Below are positions 32,839-42,805 of a stretch of 64,000 nt of DNA, one piece after another (the stretch's first letter is position 1; each line of letters begins with the position of its first letter). Below the pieces are notes generated by a model. The model had not been told where the DNA came from, did no database searches, and saw nothing but the letters and a program-made list of their open reading frames with translations. Position numbers and translations under genes: made by a program. This DNA comes from Myxococcales bacterium (lineage in GTDB: Bacteria > Myxococcota > Myxococcia > Myxococcales > Myxococcaceae), in contig JACPVI010000006.1 of the NCBI GenBank assembly GCA_016191815.1, forward strand, positions 248,001-312,000, given 5' to 3'.

Positions 32839-33660
32839 ATGACTGCGCCGCCCCTTCCCAACCCCGCCCGAGCTTTGGGCCGCCCCGGCCTCACCATCCA
32901 GGAGCTGGTGAGGCGCACCGGGGTGACCAGGGCCACCGTCCACCACTACACCAGCGTGGGGCTCCTCGTGCCGCTCTCGCGCCCCAACCGGCGGATGGCC
33001 TACTACGACGCTTCCGCCGTCGAGCGGATCGCCCGGATCAAGCAGCTGCAAGCGCAGCGCTTTCTCCCGCTCACGGTGATCAAGCAGGTGCTCGACCGCG
33101 GGGGAGATCTCGGCGCGGTGGACCAGGCGGTGCTGGAGCAGCTGGGGCCGCCCTCCGGCCGCGAACAGCTGGGGGAGGTGCTCGAGCGCTTCCCGCTGGC
33201 TCCGGCGGTGGTGAAGGCCCTTCGGGGAGCCGGGCTGGTCGGCGATGGGCCGCTCTCGCCGGACGAGGTCTCCGTGGTCGCGGCGGTGCATGCAATGCGC
33301 CAGGCCGGCCTGGACGAGCGGCTGGGCTTCGAGGCGGAGCAGATGCGCTTCTACCGCGAGGCGCTCGAGCAGCTCATCGACGTCGAGCTTGCGGTCTTCA
33401 ACGAGAGGGTGCTGGGGAGAGTCCCGCCCCTGGAAGCGGCGCGGCTGGCGACGGCCGCGATCGACGGCTCATCTAGGCTGTTGTCCGCCTTGCACCGCCG
33501 GCTGCTCCGCGAGCGCCTGGAGGAGATGGGCCAGCCTGCCAAGGAGAGAGGAGGAGGCGATGAAGGAGAGCTTCGACGTGGTGATCGTCGGGGCGGGGAT
33601 CAACGGCCTAGCCTGCGGCGCGTACCTGGCCAAGGCCGGGCTGCGCGTCGCCGTCGCTGA
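32839..33660 (+). CDS. MerR-family transcriptional regulator
   Basis: 273 residues from the ATG at 32839. The MerR winged helix (~22-95) is clear: TIQELVRRTGVTRATVHHY, GLLVPLSRPNRRMAYYDAS and IARIKQLQAQRFLPL. The C-terminal effector region is helical and lacks the His-containing B12 motif of CarH and any Cys metal site, so the ligand is unknown. The last ~33 residues (Arg/Gly-rich) are encoded within the overlapping start of the next gene and look non-native. It is first in the flavoprotein operon and sits behind a MerR-style promoter. Confidence 0.88.
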   Translation: MTAPPLPNPARALGRPGLTIQELVRRTGVTRATVHHYTSVGLLVPLSRPNRRMAYYDASAVERIARIKQLQAQRFLPLTVIKQVLDRGGDLGAVDQAVLEQLGPPSGREQLGEVLERFPLAPAVVKALRGAGLVGDGPLSPDEVSVVAAVHAMRQAGLDERLGFEAEQMRFYREALEQLIDVELAVFNERVLGRVPPLEAARLATAAIDGSSRLLSALHRRLLRERLEEMGQPAKERGGGDEGELRRGDRRGGDQRPSLRRVPGQGRAARRRR

Positions 33661-35212
33661 GAAACGGAACGAGTGCGGGCCGTTCGCGCTCACCGAGGAC
33701 CTCTTCGGAGCGGGGGTGCCGGTCGACACCCACGCCGGGGTCTGCTTCATCACCATGAGCCCGGTGTGGGGAGATCTGGAATTGGGGCGCTTCGGGCTGG
33801 AGATCCTCCTGCCAAAAGTCGCGGCGGGGACGCTCTGGCCACAGAGGAACCTCCTCTACTCCTTCAACCCGATGAAGACCGCCGAGGCGATCGGCCGCTA
33901 TTCGGAGAAGGACGCGAAGACTTTCCTGCATCTCACCGGGCAGTTCGCCCCCAAGATGGTGGAGATCGCCGAGCGGGGCATCTTCCGCGCACCCAGCGAG
34001 GAAGGGGAGGACTACCTCTACTCGCTCGGCCAGCTGGCCGGCTTCGAGCCGCGCGACGTCCGCACCATGAACGGCATCGAGATGCTGGACCTGCTCTACG
34101 AAAACGAGCAGGTGCGGATGAGCATGCTCGGAGTGGCCAACATCGGGGTGTTCGGCGACCCCTCCGAGAAGGGCGAGGGCGCGGTGATGACGCTCCTCAC
34201 CTGGGCGCTGGGCATCGGGGTGCCCCGCGGTGGGATGCACAACCTGGTGCACGCGCTGGTCCGCTGCTTCCGCCACCACGGCGGCACGCTTCTGCTCAAC
34301 GCGCCGGTCGCCAAGGTGACCTGGAGCGGCGGGCGCCCGGACGGGGTGGTGCTCTCCGAGGATTCCGCCTTCGGCCCGCGAGAGCTCAAGGCGAGCAAGG
34401 CGGTGGTGATGCACGTGAGCCCGCCGGTGGCGCTCGAGCTTCTGGGCGGGAGCGAGCTGCGGAAGGGCGACCCCGAGCTGTTGCGCAAGATGCAGGGCTG
34501 GGACATGACCGGCCACTGCGCCTTCACCTCGTACTTCCTCCTCGAGGGCCCGCCGGCCTGGGGCTCGGCGGGGTGGAACCCCGAGGTGAACGCCTGCCCC
34601 TATCCGCTGCGCGCCTGGGACTCGTGGGACCACGCGAAGCGCTCTTTCCAGTACGCGAAGAACGAGGAGCTCTTCGCCGTCGCCGGGGACGTGGGCGAGA
34701 TCTACAACCTCTCGGTGGTCGACCGCAGCCGGGCCGCCCCCGATGGGAAGACCGCGGTGGTCTTCGAGGTGGAGTACCCGGTGAACCTGCGCCGCTACGG
34801 CGGGATGAAGGCCTGGGACGACCGCGCGCTCACCGATCGCCTCCACCAGAAGCACCTCGATGACCTCGAGGCGCTCGCCCCGGGCACCAAGGCCCGGATG
34901 GTGGCGAGCCGCTACTTCACCCCGATGGACAACTGGCGCCGGAACCCCTCCGCGATCTACGGCCACGAGCTGGGCGGCGATGTGAGCGGGGCGCAGTGGT
35001 ACCTCGGCCGGATGCCCAACCGCAGCCGCATCGGTGGGCTCTATTTCAGCCAGGGCGTCTGGCCGGCCTCGCTCACCCACCTCGGCAACGGCTACGTCAC
35101 CGCCTCGTCCGTCGCCGAGGACCTGGGCGTCCGCGCGCAGCCCTGGTGGTGCCACAAGCCGTTCGAGCTGCTCTTCTCGCTGCTGCAGAAGGGAGGTCAA
35201 AGCCATGGGTGA
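33560..35212 (+). CDS. FAD-dependent oxidoreductase, phytoene desaturase/PYROXD2-like (1)
   Basis: 550 residues. The N-terminal dinucleotide motif VVIVGAGINGLACGAYLAKAG has the GxGxxG at 11-16 and is followed by a typical acidic strand end (VAVAEKR). The C-terminus GLYFSQGVWPASLTHLGNG closes the FAD site. Family members desaturate or isomerise isoprenoid or other hydrophobic substrates. GAGGAGG lies just before the ATG. The 101-bp overlap with the MerR frame is unusually long. It is homologous to the next gene, so two related flavoproteins may act in sequence or as a heteromer. Confidence 0.87.
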   Translation: MKESFDVVIVGAGINGLACGAYLAKAGLRVAVAEKRNECGPFALTEDLFGAGVPVDTHAGVCFITMSPVWGDLELGRFGLEILLPKVAAGTLWPQRNLLYSFNPMKTAEAIGRYSEKDAKTFLHLTGQFAPKMVEIAERGIFRAPSEEGEDYLYSLGQLAGFEPRDVRTMNGIEMLDLLYENEQVRMSMLGVANIGVFGDPSEKGEGAVMTLLTWALGIGVPRGGMHNLVHALVRCFRHHGGTLLLNAPVAKVTWSGGRPDGVVLSEDSAFGPRELKASKAVVMHVSPPVALELLGGSELRKGDPELLRKMQGWDMTGHCAFTSYFLLEGPPAWGSAGWNPEVNACPYPLRAWDSWDHAKRSFQYAKNEELFAVAGDVGEIYNLSVVDRSRAAPDGKTAVVFEVEYPVNLRRYGGMKAWDDRALTDRLHQKHLDDLEALAPGTKARMVASRYFTPMDNWRRNPSAIYGHELGGDVSGAQWYLGRMPNRSRIGGLYFSQGVWPASLTHLGNGYVTASSVAEDLGVRAQPWWCHKPFELLFSLLQKGGQSHG

Positions 35213-36824
35213 GGCCTACGACGTGGTGGTGCTCGGTGCGGGGCCCAACGGGCTCACCTGCGCCGCCTATCTCGCCCGCGCCGGGGCCAAGGTGGCGGTG
35301 GTGGAGAGAAACGTGGAGACCGGCGGCGGCCTGGTCACCCAGGAGCTCTCCGGCTTCAAGCTCAACTACCACGCCACCTACATGATGCTGGGCGAGCTGA
35401 TGCCGCCGATGGCCGATCTCGGCCTGCTCGACGGAGGCGTCCGGTTCGTCCGGCCTGACTCGCAGGTCTCCTTCCTCTTCTTGGGCGGCAAGTCGGTCAC
35501 CCTCTTCACCGACCCGGAGAGGTCGATCGCCAGCGTGGCGGCAATAAGCCCGGCGGATGCCGAGCGCTACGGGGCGATGAGGCGCGAGGTGGACCGGCTG
35601 TGCGAGGCCTTCCTGGTGCCGGCGACCTTTGCCCCGGCGGTGGAGCCCATAGAGCAGGTGGAGCTCTTGAAAGGTGCGGGCAAGCTCGGCGAGCGCATCG
35701 CGGAGATCTCCGAGCTGACGCCCCAGGAATACGTCGACTCCTTCGGCTTCTCGGACGGCCGGGTGCGGGCGGCGCTGCTGTACCTGACCGCCATGTTCGG
35801 CCTGGAGCCGGACGAGGGCGGCATGGGCTTCATGGCGCCGGTGTACCTCTCGCGGCTGGTCCAGTCGGCGCTGGTGCGGGGCGGCTCCCACCAGCTCTCG
35901 TCGATGTTGAGGAGGAGGACCGAGGAGGCCGGCGGCTCCGTCGTCGTCGGCCGGGCGGCGCGGAAGCTCCTCACCCGCGGCGGGAAGGCAGTCGGCGTGA
36001 GGCTGGACGACGGCACGGCGCTCGAGGCGAAGGCGGTGGTGAGCACCCTCAACCCCGAGCAGACCTTCCTCCACCTGCTGGAGGGAGAGCGGATCGCGCC
36101 CGAGCTGACCGATGGCGCGAAGAACTACGAATGGGAGAAGTGGAGCCTGTTCGTCGCCAACTGGGGCGTGGTGACCGGGCCGCCGCAGTACCGAGGCTAC
36201 GGCGAGCAGGTGGCCAGCTCGCTCATCGCGGTGATGGGCTACGAGAGCCCCGACGACGTCCTCTCGCACATCGAGGAGGTGAAACGCGGGGATCTCTCCC
36301 GTATGGCCGGACACGGGACGGTGTGCTCGCAGTTTGACCCGCTGATGGCGCCCGGCCACGTTCCCTTCGGTTCGCCGCACACCTTGCGCTGGGAGTCGTG
36401 GGCGCCTTTCGACACGAATTGGCAATCGGAGGCCGGGCCCTATGCGGAGCGGGCGCTGTCGTTCTGGGCGAGCTACGCGCCGAACCTGAAGGACGCGAAC
36501 GTCCGGGTGTCGGTGGCCTGGTCGCCCAAGGACATCGAGACGCACCTGCCGACGATGAAGCGCGGCTCGATCAAGCACGGCTCCTACACCTCGCTCCAGA
36601 TGGGGCACAACCGGCCCTTCCCGGAGTGCTCGAGCTACCGGACGCCTTTGGAGGGCCTGTACGTCGCCGGCGCGAGCGTGCACCCCGGCGGAATGGTCAT
36701 CCTCGGGCCGGGCTACAACGCGGCCCGGGTGGTGGCCTTGGATCTCGGCCTGAACGTCTGGTGGCGCGAGCCGGAGATGGTCCAGCGGGCGCGGCAAGCG
36801 GGTTTCCTGCCCGCGCGAGGGTAG
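35205..36824 (+). CDS. FAD-dependent oxidoreductase, phytoene desaturase/PYROXD2-like (2)
   Basis: 539 residues. The N-terminal VVVLGAGPNGLTCAAYLARAG and the C-terminal GLYVAGASVHPGGMVILGPG are the FAD-binding ends of the CrtI-like superfamily. Start and stop overlap the preceding gene by 8 bp, with GGGAGG seven bases before the ATG. No carotenoid synthase (CrtE/CrtB) gene is nearby, so a carotenoid role is possible but unsupported. Confidence 0.88.
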   Translation: MGEAYDVVVLGAGPNGLTCAAYLARAGAKVAVVERNVETGGGLVTQELSGFKLNYHATYMMLGELMPPMADLGLLDGGVRFVRPDSQVSFLFLGGKSVTLFTDPERSIASVAAISPADAERYGAMRREVDRLCEAFLVPATFAPAVEPIEQVELLKGAGKLGERIAEISELTPQEYVDSFGFSDGRVRAALLYLTAMFGLEPDEGGMGFMAPVYLSRLVQSALVRGGSHQLSSMLRRRTEEAGGSVVVGRAARKLLTRGGKAVGVRLDDGTALEAKAVVSTLNPEQTFLHLLEGERIAPELTDGAKNYEWEKWSLFVANWGVVTGPPQYRGYGEQVASSLIAVMGYESPDDVLSHIEEVKRGDLSRMAGHGTVCSQFDPLMAPGHVPFGSPHTLRWESWAPFDTNWQSEAGPYAERALSFWASYAPNLKDANVRVSVAWSPKDIETHLPTMKRGSIKHGSYTSLQMGHNRPFPECSSYRTPLEGLYVAGASVHPGGMVILGPGYNAARVVALDLGLNVWWREPEMVQRARQAGFLPARG

Positions 36825-36830
36825 GGCGCC

Positions 36831-37178
36831 ATGCGGCTGTCATCGAAAGGTCTCGGCAAGGTGACCTTGCCCTTCCGGCTCGCCGAGGGGCGCATCTCCT
36901 CAGCGGCGGAGTGCCTGGTCCTCGAGGGAGTCATCCGCGAAGGGAAGGTGAACTGGACCTACCGCGCCGAGCTGGAAGACGGCGACATCCTGGCCTTCGT
37001 CCTTTTGGCGCGGCGCCGAAAGATGGTGACCTACCTCGCGGAGAGGCTCGGAGCACGCCTCTTCGTGCACCTCGCGCGCGCGATGCTGCGGCTCCTCTCT
37101 TGGCCGTTCCGCCGCAAGTCGGTTCAAGCCGGCGCCGCAGTGGAGCATGCTCTGGCCGAAAGCAAGGAGGAGCCGTGA
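36831..37178 (+). CDS. Small unknown protein A, paralogue of the next gene
   Basis: 115 residues beginning RLSSKGLGKVTLPF. A central strand-like part (LVLEGVIREGKVNWTYRAEL) is followed by a basic amphipathic segment (LARAMLRLLSWPFRRK). It shares the SKGLGK start and the G-V ... W-x-Y core with the next protein. I do not recognise a family. It follows the second flavoprotein by 6 bp and overlaps the next gene by GTGA, so it is an operon member. Confidence 0.7.
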   Translation: MRLSSKGLGKVTLPFRLAEGRISSAAECLVLEGVIREGKVNWTYRAELEDGDILAFVLLARRRKMVTYLAERLGARLFVHLARAMLRLLSWPFRRKSVQAGAAVEHALAESKEEP

Positions 37179-37531
37179 GGTTCTGGTCCAAGGGGCTCGG
37201 CAAGCGCTGCCTCTCGATGGAGTGCGGCACCGAGTCGGTTCAGCTCGACGGGCCGAAGGTGTTGCTCTCGGGCCGGGTCAAGCCGCCGCTCGACTGGGCG
37301 TACACCATGACCATCGACGAGGCGGACTGGCTCGAGTTCTTCGAGCTGACGCTGCACCCGGTCATCCTCGGGCACCTCTCCCGCAGGGGCCGCCGCGTCC
37401 TCGCCCTGCGCGCCGGGTGGAACCTGGCGCTGCTGCTCCTCGCCTATGTCGGGACGCTCTGCGCCCTCGCCTGCCGCAAGCTCTGGCCGGGGAGGACCGA
37501 GGCCGCATCCGAGGCGCACGATGGCCGATGA
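37175..37531 (+). CDS. Small unknown protein B with C-terminal membrane helix
   Basis: 118 residues from a GTG overlapping the previous stop. The first residues (RFWSKGLGKRCLSM) and VLLSGRVKPPLDWAYTM match protein A. It differs in having a single membrane helix near the end (WNLALLLLAYVGTLCALAC). Together, A and B may form a membrane-associated pair serving the flavoproteins. No known domain is seen. Confidence 0.7.
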   Translation: MRFWSKGLGKRCLSMECGTESVQLDGPKVLLSGRVKPPLDWAYTMTIDEADWLEFFELTLHPVILGHLSRRGRRVLALRAGWNLALLLLAYVGTLCALACRKLWPGRTEAASEAHDGR

Positions 37532-38369
37532 GCGTTCGGCGAGCCGCACCGCCTTGCTCGTGGCTGCCTACCGGGGAAGGGCGAGCGCCCGCGACAATCC
37601 AGTCTGTCGCGATCGGTGGGCGGCGCCGTTGGCGGGCGAGGACGGGCGGCAGTTGACCGAAAGGTTCGACCGGGCCTTCCCCCACATGGAGCTGTGGGTG
37701 GCGGTGCGGACCGCGTACCTCGATGCGCTCGTGGATCGCTGGACGGAGTCGGTCGCGCAGGTGGTGCTCCTCGGAGCGGGCCTGGACACCCGTGCGGCCA
37801 GGCTGGCGCGGAGGGGAGTGCGCTTCTTCGAGGTCGACCGGCCACAAAGCCAAGAGGACAAGCTGCGGCGGCTTCGGGCGGCCCCGGGCTACCCGGTGGA
37901 GGCTGCCGCCTACGTCCGCTGCGACTTCGAGGCGGAGGACTTCCTCGACCGACTCGGCTCCTCGGGCTTCGATCGAAAGCAGCCGGCGCTGATCTTGTGG
38001 GAGGGAGTCATCTACTACCTCACCGAGGACGCCGCTCGGAGGACGCTGCGCCGGATCGCCCAGGGCTGTCACCCCGGCACCCTGCTCGCCTTCGACTACC
38101 TGCGCCGGAAGATGGCGGACGGCAGCGGCCGCGGGAGCCACCAGGCGGCGCGGGCGGAGGTGGAGGATCTCGGCGAGCCGGTGCGTTTCGGCATCGATGA
38201 CCCACTGCCGATGCTCTTCGAGGAAGGGTTCCGGCAAGTCCGCAACTTGTCTTTTGATCAAGCGTGCCTGAGCATCACCGGCACCTACGAGCGGGCGCGA
38301 GAGTTCGCCTTCCAGCACATCGCCCTGGCGATGCCGCGCGCGGACGGCGCGCTGATGCTCGGCGCCTGA
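37521..38369 (+). CDS. Class I SAM methyltransferase of the leucine carboxyl methyltransferase-like family
   Basis: 282 residues from the ATG at 37521, overlapping the previous gene by 11 bp. The family signature is clear: SRTALLVAAYRGRAS, the SAM motif VVLLGAGLDTRAARL (~82-96), FFEVDRP and LILWEGVIYYL. Relatives methylate carboxyl groups of proteins or small molecules, often in natural-product clusters. As the last gene of the MerR/flavoprotein operon it probably tailors that pathway's product. Confidence 0.88.
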   Translation: MADERSASRTALLVAAYRGRASARDNPVCRDRWAAPLAGEDGRQLTERFDRAFPHMELWVAVRTAYLDALVDRWTESVAQVVLLGAGLDTRAARLARRGVRFFEVDRPQSQEDKLRRLRAAPGYPVEAAAYVRCDFEAEDFLDRLGSSGFDRKQPALILWEGVIYYLTEDAARRTLRRIAQGCHPGTLLAFDYLRRKMADGSGRGSHQAARAEVEDLGEPVRFGIDDPLPMLFEEGFRQVRNLSFDQACLSITGTYERAREFAFQHIALAMPRADGALMLGA

Positions 38370-38384
38370 CGAGCTGCCCATGCC

Positions 38385-38408
38385 CGCCGGCGTGAGCACC
38401 AGCCGGCG
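38385..38408. terminator. Hairpin between convergent operons
   Basis: CGCCGGC, ten bases, then GCCGGCG: a 7-bp GC-only stem centred in the 68-bp gap between two converging operons. It has no T-tail, but it is well placed to act as a bidirectional terminator. Confidence 0.5.
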
Positions 38409-38437
38409 TCCGGAACTGGTCGGGCTCGTGAAGGGTC

Positions 38438-39544
38438 TTAGCGAGTCTCCCCGAGCTCTCTCCGGACGAGCCGCGCGCCCTCGGCGAGGGACTTGAGCTT
38501 CTCCCTCGCGCAGGGCCGAGGGAGCTGCTTTAGGCCGCAATCGGTGGTGAGCGTCAACCGCTGGGGAGCGATGTGCCGGAGGACCTTGCGGATCCGCTCG
38601 GCCACAAGCTCGACCGGCTCGACCTCCAGCGTGCGCACGTCGATCACCCCCACCGCCACGCGCTTGTCCTTCGGCAGGTCCGCTAGCAGCTCGGCGTCGG
38701 CCATCTCGCGGCAGGCGAAGTCGAGCACGAATTCGTCGACCGCCACCTCCGCGTAGCGGGGCAAGATGCGCCGGTATCCGCCCTCGGTCATCCCGCGCAT
38801 CCGGTTCCCCCAGGCGTTTCCCAGACAGAAATGCCAGGAGGTTCTGGAGCCGCCGGAAACTGGCCCCTCCGCCGCTACCGTCCGGTTGACGATCTCGCGG
38901 ACCCAGGCGAAATCGCGCTCTCCGCTCAGGTTTGGGATCCAGGCGCCAAGGTCGTCCAGTTGGACGTGCCGGCAGCCTGCGGCGCGCAGCTCCTCGATCT
39001 CCGCGCGGAAGATGTCGCTCAGCGCCTCCGAGAGCTGATAGCGGTCGGCGAGCGGGCCCCCTTTGAAGTGCGCCAGGGTGGAGAGCTGCACCGGGCCCGC
39101 TCCCACACAGGCCTTCACCGGCCGATCGGTATTTCGCTGCGCGATCCGGAACAGCTCGGCGAGCCGCAAGGGCCCCCGCCTCAGCTCGCCGTAGACCGCC
39201 ACTCCTCCCGCCTCATCGAGCGCCCAGGCGTCGGTGCCCTGCGCCTTGTCCCGCGCCGGATGGGGGAGCTTCTCCTTTCCGAAGCCCTCGATCCGCTCGA
39301 ACCAGTACCAGAGGAAGGAGCCGATCCCCATCTGGTAGTCGTCGAACCACATCTGTCCGTCGGTGACGATGTCCAGCCCGGCCAGCTCCTGATCCCGCAG
39401 CGCGACCCGCACCGCGTCTTGGTAGGCCTCCGCGTGGGCGGCGAGCTTGAAGGCCTCCAAGACGTCGCGCCCCAGCAGTTGGTGGTGAAACCAGCTCGGC
39501 CGGGGATAGGAGCCCACCATCGTCGTCGGGAGCAGCGTGCTCAT
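38438..39544 (-). CDS. MetE-like (cobalamin-independent methionine synthase family) protein, catalytic half only
   Basis: 368 residues, equal to the catalytic barrel of MetE without the N-terminal half. Zinc ligands are visible: H238 and C240 (SWHFCLGN) and C336 (TTDCGLKQL). The start GSYPRP is typical. Such short proteins transfer methyl groups to thiols or, like the epoxyalkane:CoM transferase, activate a thiol for another reaction. The ATG at 39544 overlaps the thioesterase stop (ATGA), so it belongs to the acyl-CoA operon rather than to a Met locus. A thiol-transfer step in that pathway is the inference. Confidence 0.85.
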   Translation of the reverse strand: MSTLLPTTMVGSYPRPSWFHHQLLGRDVLEAFKLAAHAEAYQDAVRVALRDQELAGLDIVTDGQMWFDDYQMGIGSFLWYWFERIEGFGKEKLPHPARDKAQGTDAWALDEAGGVAVYGELRRGPLRLAELFRIAQRNTDRPVKACVGAGPVQLSTLAHFKGGPLADRYQLSEALSDIFRAEIEELRAAGCRHVQLDDLGAWIPNLSGERDFAWVREIVNRTVAAEGPVSGGSRTSWHFCLGNAWGNRMRGMTEGGYRRILPRYAEVAVDEFVLDFACREMADAELLADLPKDKRVAVGVIDVRTLEVEPVELVAERIRKVLRHIAPQRLTLTTDCGLKQLPRPCAREKLKSLAEGARLVRRELGETR

Positions 39545-40017
39545 CTCTCCTCCGGGACCTCGATGAATCTGCCCAGCTTCTCGATCGAGAGCGGCTGGTA
39601 GACGCCGCGCGCGGTGGCGTAGAGCTCGCCGCCCTCGCCCGTGAGCGTGGCCTCTGCGACGCGCCTGCGCGGATCCTCTGGACAGGGGCCGGCGTCTCGC
39701 GCCTCGAGGAGGAGCCCCTCTTCCATGGGAACCGGAGCGCGGAAGCGCACCGTCAGCTCTACCGTCGCGGTGAAGGCGCCGACCTCGGTAGCCACGGCCA
39801 TCGCGGTGACCTCGTCGAACAAGGCCGCGATGATGCCGCCGTGCAGAGTCCGGGTGAAGCCGCGGTGGGCCGCCCGCGGGCGGTACTCCGCGCGGACCAC
39901 CGGTCCGTCCCTGACCGGCTTTAGCCCGAGGCCCGCGTCGTTCTCGGTGCCGCAGCCGAAGCAGCTCCTCGTGATGGGGATCTCGTAGGAAGTGTGGCCC
40001 TGCTCGGGCGTGCTCAA
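39541..40017 (-). CDS. Hotdog-fold thioesterase (PaaI-like)
   Basis: 158 residues from a TTG that overlaps the stop of the acyl-CoA dehydrogenase (TTGA). The hotdog motif TLHGGIIAALFDEVTAMA contains the HGG and the catalytic acidic residue. A Cys pair (SCFGCG) near the N-terminus is typical of this subgroup. It would hydrolyse a pathway acyl-CoA or recycle CoA. Confidence 0.85.
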   Translation of the reverse strand: MSTPEQGHTSYEIPITRSCFGCGTENDAGLGLKPVRDGPVVRAEYRPRAAHRGFTRTLHGGIIAALFDEVTAMAVATEVGAFTATVELTVRFRAPVPMEEGLLLEARDAGPCPEDPRRRVAEATLTGEGGELYATARGVYQPLSIEKLGRFIEVPEER

Positions 40018-41318
40018 GGCGCCTCCCAGCCAAGCTCGACTGCGTCCGCCAACACCTCCGCCAGCGCTGCGGGGCCGCCCCAGGCCAGGGTGAGCGCGCG
40101 CGCCTCACGCATCCACTTCTCGACCGGGTGGTCCTTGAGATAGCCGTGCCCTCCGAGGAGCTGCACCGCCCGGTTGGTGAGCAGGAGCGCACTCTCGGAC
40201 GCCTCCGCCAGCGCCGCCGCCGCTGCCCACCGAGCCGCGGGAGTGGAGTCGGCGATTTCCATGCAGGCACGCCAGCTAGCGAGCCGCGCCGCGTCGGCCG
40301 CCATCGCCATCTCCACCACCATGAAGGCGACCGCCTGGTGGTGCGCCAGGAGCCGGCCGAAGGTGACCCGCTCGAGGGTGTAGCGCGCCGCGTACTCGTA
40401 GGCGGCCCGGCACAAGCCGACCAGGAGCGATGCGGCGTAGAGCTGTACCTCTGCGAGCGCGAGGGCGGTGTCCCCAGGGAGCCACTCCCGCACCGGCGCG
40501 CGCTCGAGCCGCAGCTCCACCGCGTCCAGCGCGAGCGAGCGAACCGGGCTCACCCTGACCCCAGAATCCACCTGGGTTGAGCAGCCCTCGCGGGCCCCGC
40601 TGGCCGATCTCATCGGGGGGTTTGCCCCCCCTCGAAAGCGTTGGGGGGAGGCGCCTCGCGCCGTACCACATGGTACTGCCGCTCGGAGCTCCTCGACCTC
40701 GGCCAGCCTGGCCTCGCGATCCCCTGCTCCACCCAGGTGGACTCTGGGGTTAGCTGTGCCGTGCGAGCTCCCTCCCGTCGCAGGCGGTCCGATCCGCGGC
40801 GCATCGCGCCTGGGGGCTTGCTCCCCAGTGGAGGCCCTGGCGGGAAGCTCGTCGGCCTCGGTGACATCCACCACCGCCACGCCGCCTGGCAATATCGCCA
40901 CCACGGAGGAGATGTCCCTTCCGGGGCACCAGGGCGCATGGCCGGTCAGCCGGCGCTGGCCCCCGTCGTCCTCGAGCCGCCATGCATTCGATCGGTCTGC
41001 CCACAGCGCCAGCCGCTCGCAGGGGGCGACCTTCCCGCCCAGCCGCCGAAGCGGGTACCGCGCTGGCCCGGCGGGATCGAGTGCGAGCGAGGCGCCGACG
41101 TCGGCCGCCCCCAGCTCCTCGAGCACCAGCGCCTGCGCCAGCGGGCCCAGCGCCTGGTCCGCCGCGTCGAGGCCCAGCTCCCGCGCCTCGGCCACCAGCT
41201 CGGGTGGAACTCCGGAGCGCTCGTGCTCTCGGATCCGCGGGCGGAGCTTTCGCTCGGCGAACTCCCGGGCGGTCCGCTGGAGGAGCTGCTCCTCGTCGGT
41301 GAGGGCGAAGTCGATCAT
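40014..41318 (-). CDS. Acyl-CoA dehydrogenase (2), reading frame interrupted by an inverted-repeat insert
   Basis: 434 residues. The N-terminal part (IDFALTDEEQLLQRTAREFA) and the C-terminal helical domain (RVTFGRLLAHHQAVAF; VQLLGGHGYLKDHPVEKWMRE) are clear acyl-CoA dehydrogenase. Between residues ~165 and ~255 there is instead an Arg/Gly/Pro-rich stretch without family similarity; much of it is encoded by the element at 40555-40753. The beta-domain that shapes the FAD site is therefore damaged, although the frame stays open. It is probably inactive or altered. It lies 3 bp after the aldehyde dehydrogenase gene. Confidence 0.75.
   Translation of the reverse strand: MIDFALTDEEQLLQRTAREFAERKLRPRIREHERSGVPPELVAEARELGLDAADQALGPLAQALVLEELGAADVGASLALDPAGPARYPLRRLGGKVAPCERLALWADRSNAWRLEDDGGQRRLTGHAPWCPGRDISSVVAILPGGVAVVDVTEADELPARASTGEQAPRRDAPRIGPPATGGSSHGTANPRVHLGGAGDREARLAEVEELRAAVPCGTARGASPQRFRGGANPPMRSASGAREGCSTQVDSGVRVSPVRSLALDAVELRLERAPVREWLPGDTALALAEVQLYAASLLVGLCRAAYEYAARYTLERVTFGRLLAHHQAVAFMVVEMAMAADAARLASWRACMEIADSTPAARWAAAAALAEASESALLLTNRAVQLLGGHGYLKDHPVEKWMREARALTLAWGGPAALAEVLADAVELGWEAP
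40555..40753. mobile_element. MITE-like element with 30-bp terminal inverted repeats
   Basis: The ends 40555-40584 and 40724-40753 are inverted repeats matching at 27 of 30 positions (core ACCCCAGA.TCCACCTGGGT). The 139-bp interior has a G6-TTTG-C6 hairpin (40615-40631) and no open frame for a transposase. A further hairpin CTGGGG...CCCCAG lies just outside (40810-40828), so the inserted segment may be longer. No clear target duplication is visible. A non-autonomous element is the best reading. Confidence 0.7.
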
Positions 41319-41321
41319 CGC

Positions 41322-42788
<1,467 letters not shown>

Positions 42789-42805
42789 CGGGTCCTCGCT
42801 TTCTC

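Noticed and set aside
33560-36824. Naming the two flavoproteins as carotenoid genes (crtI)
   Set aside because: They have the superfamily FAD motifs only; no crtB or crtE is nearby and the superfamily is broad.
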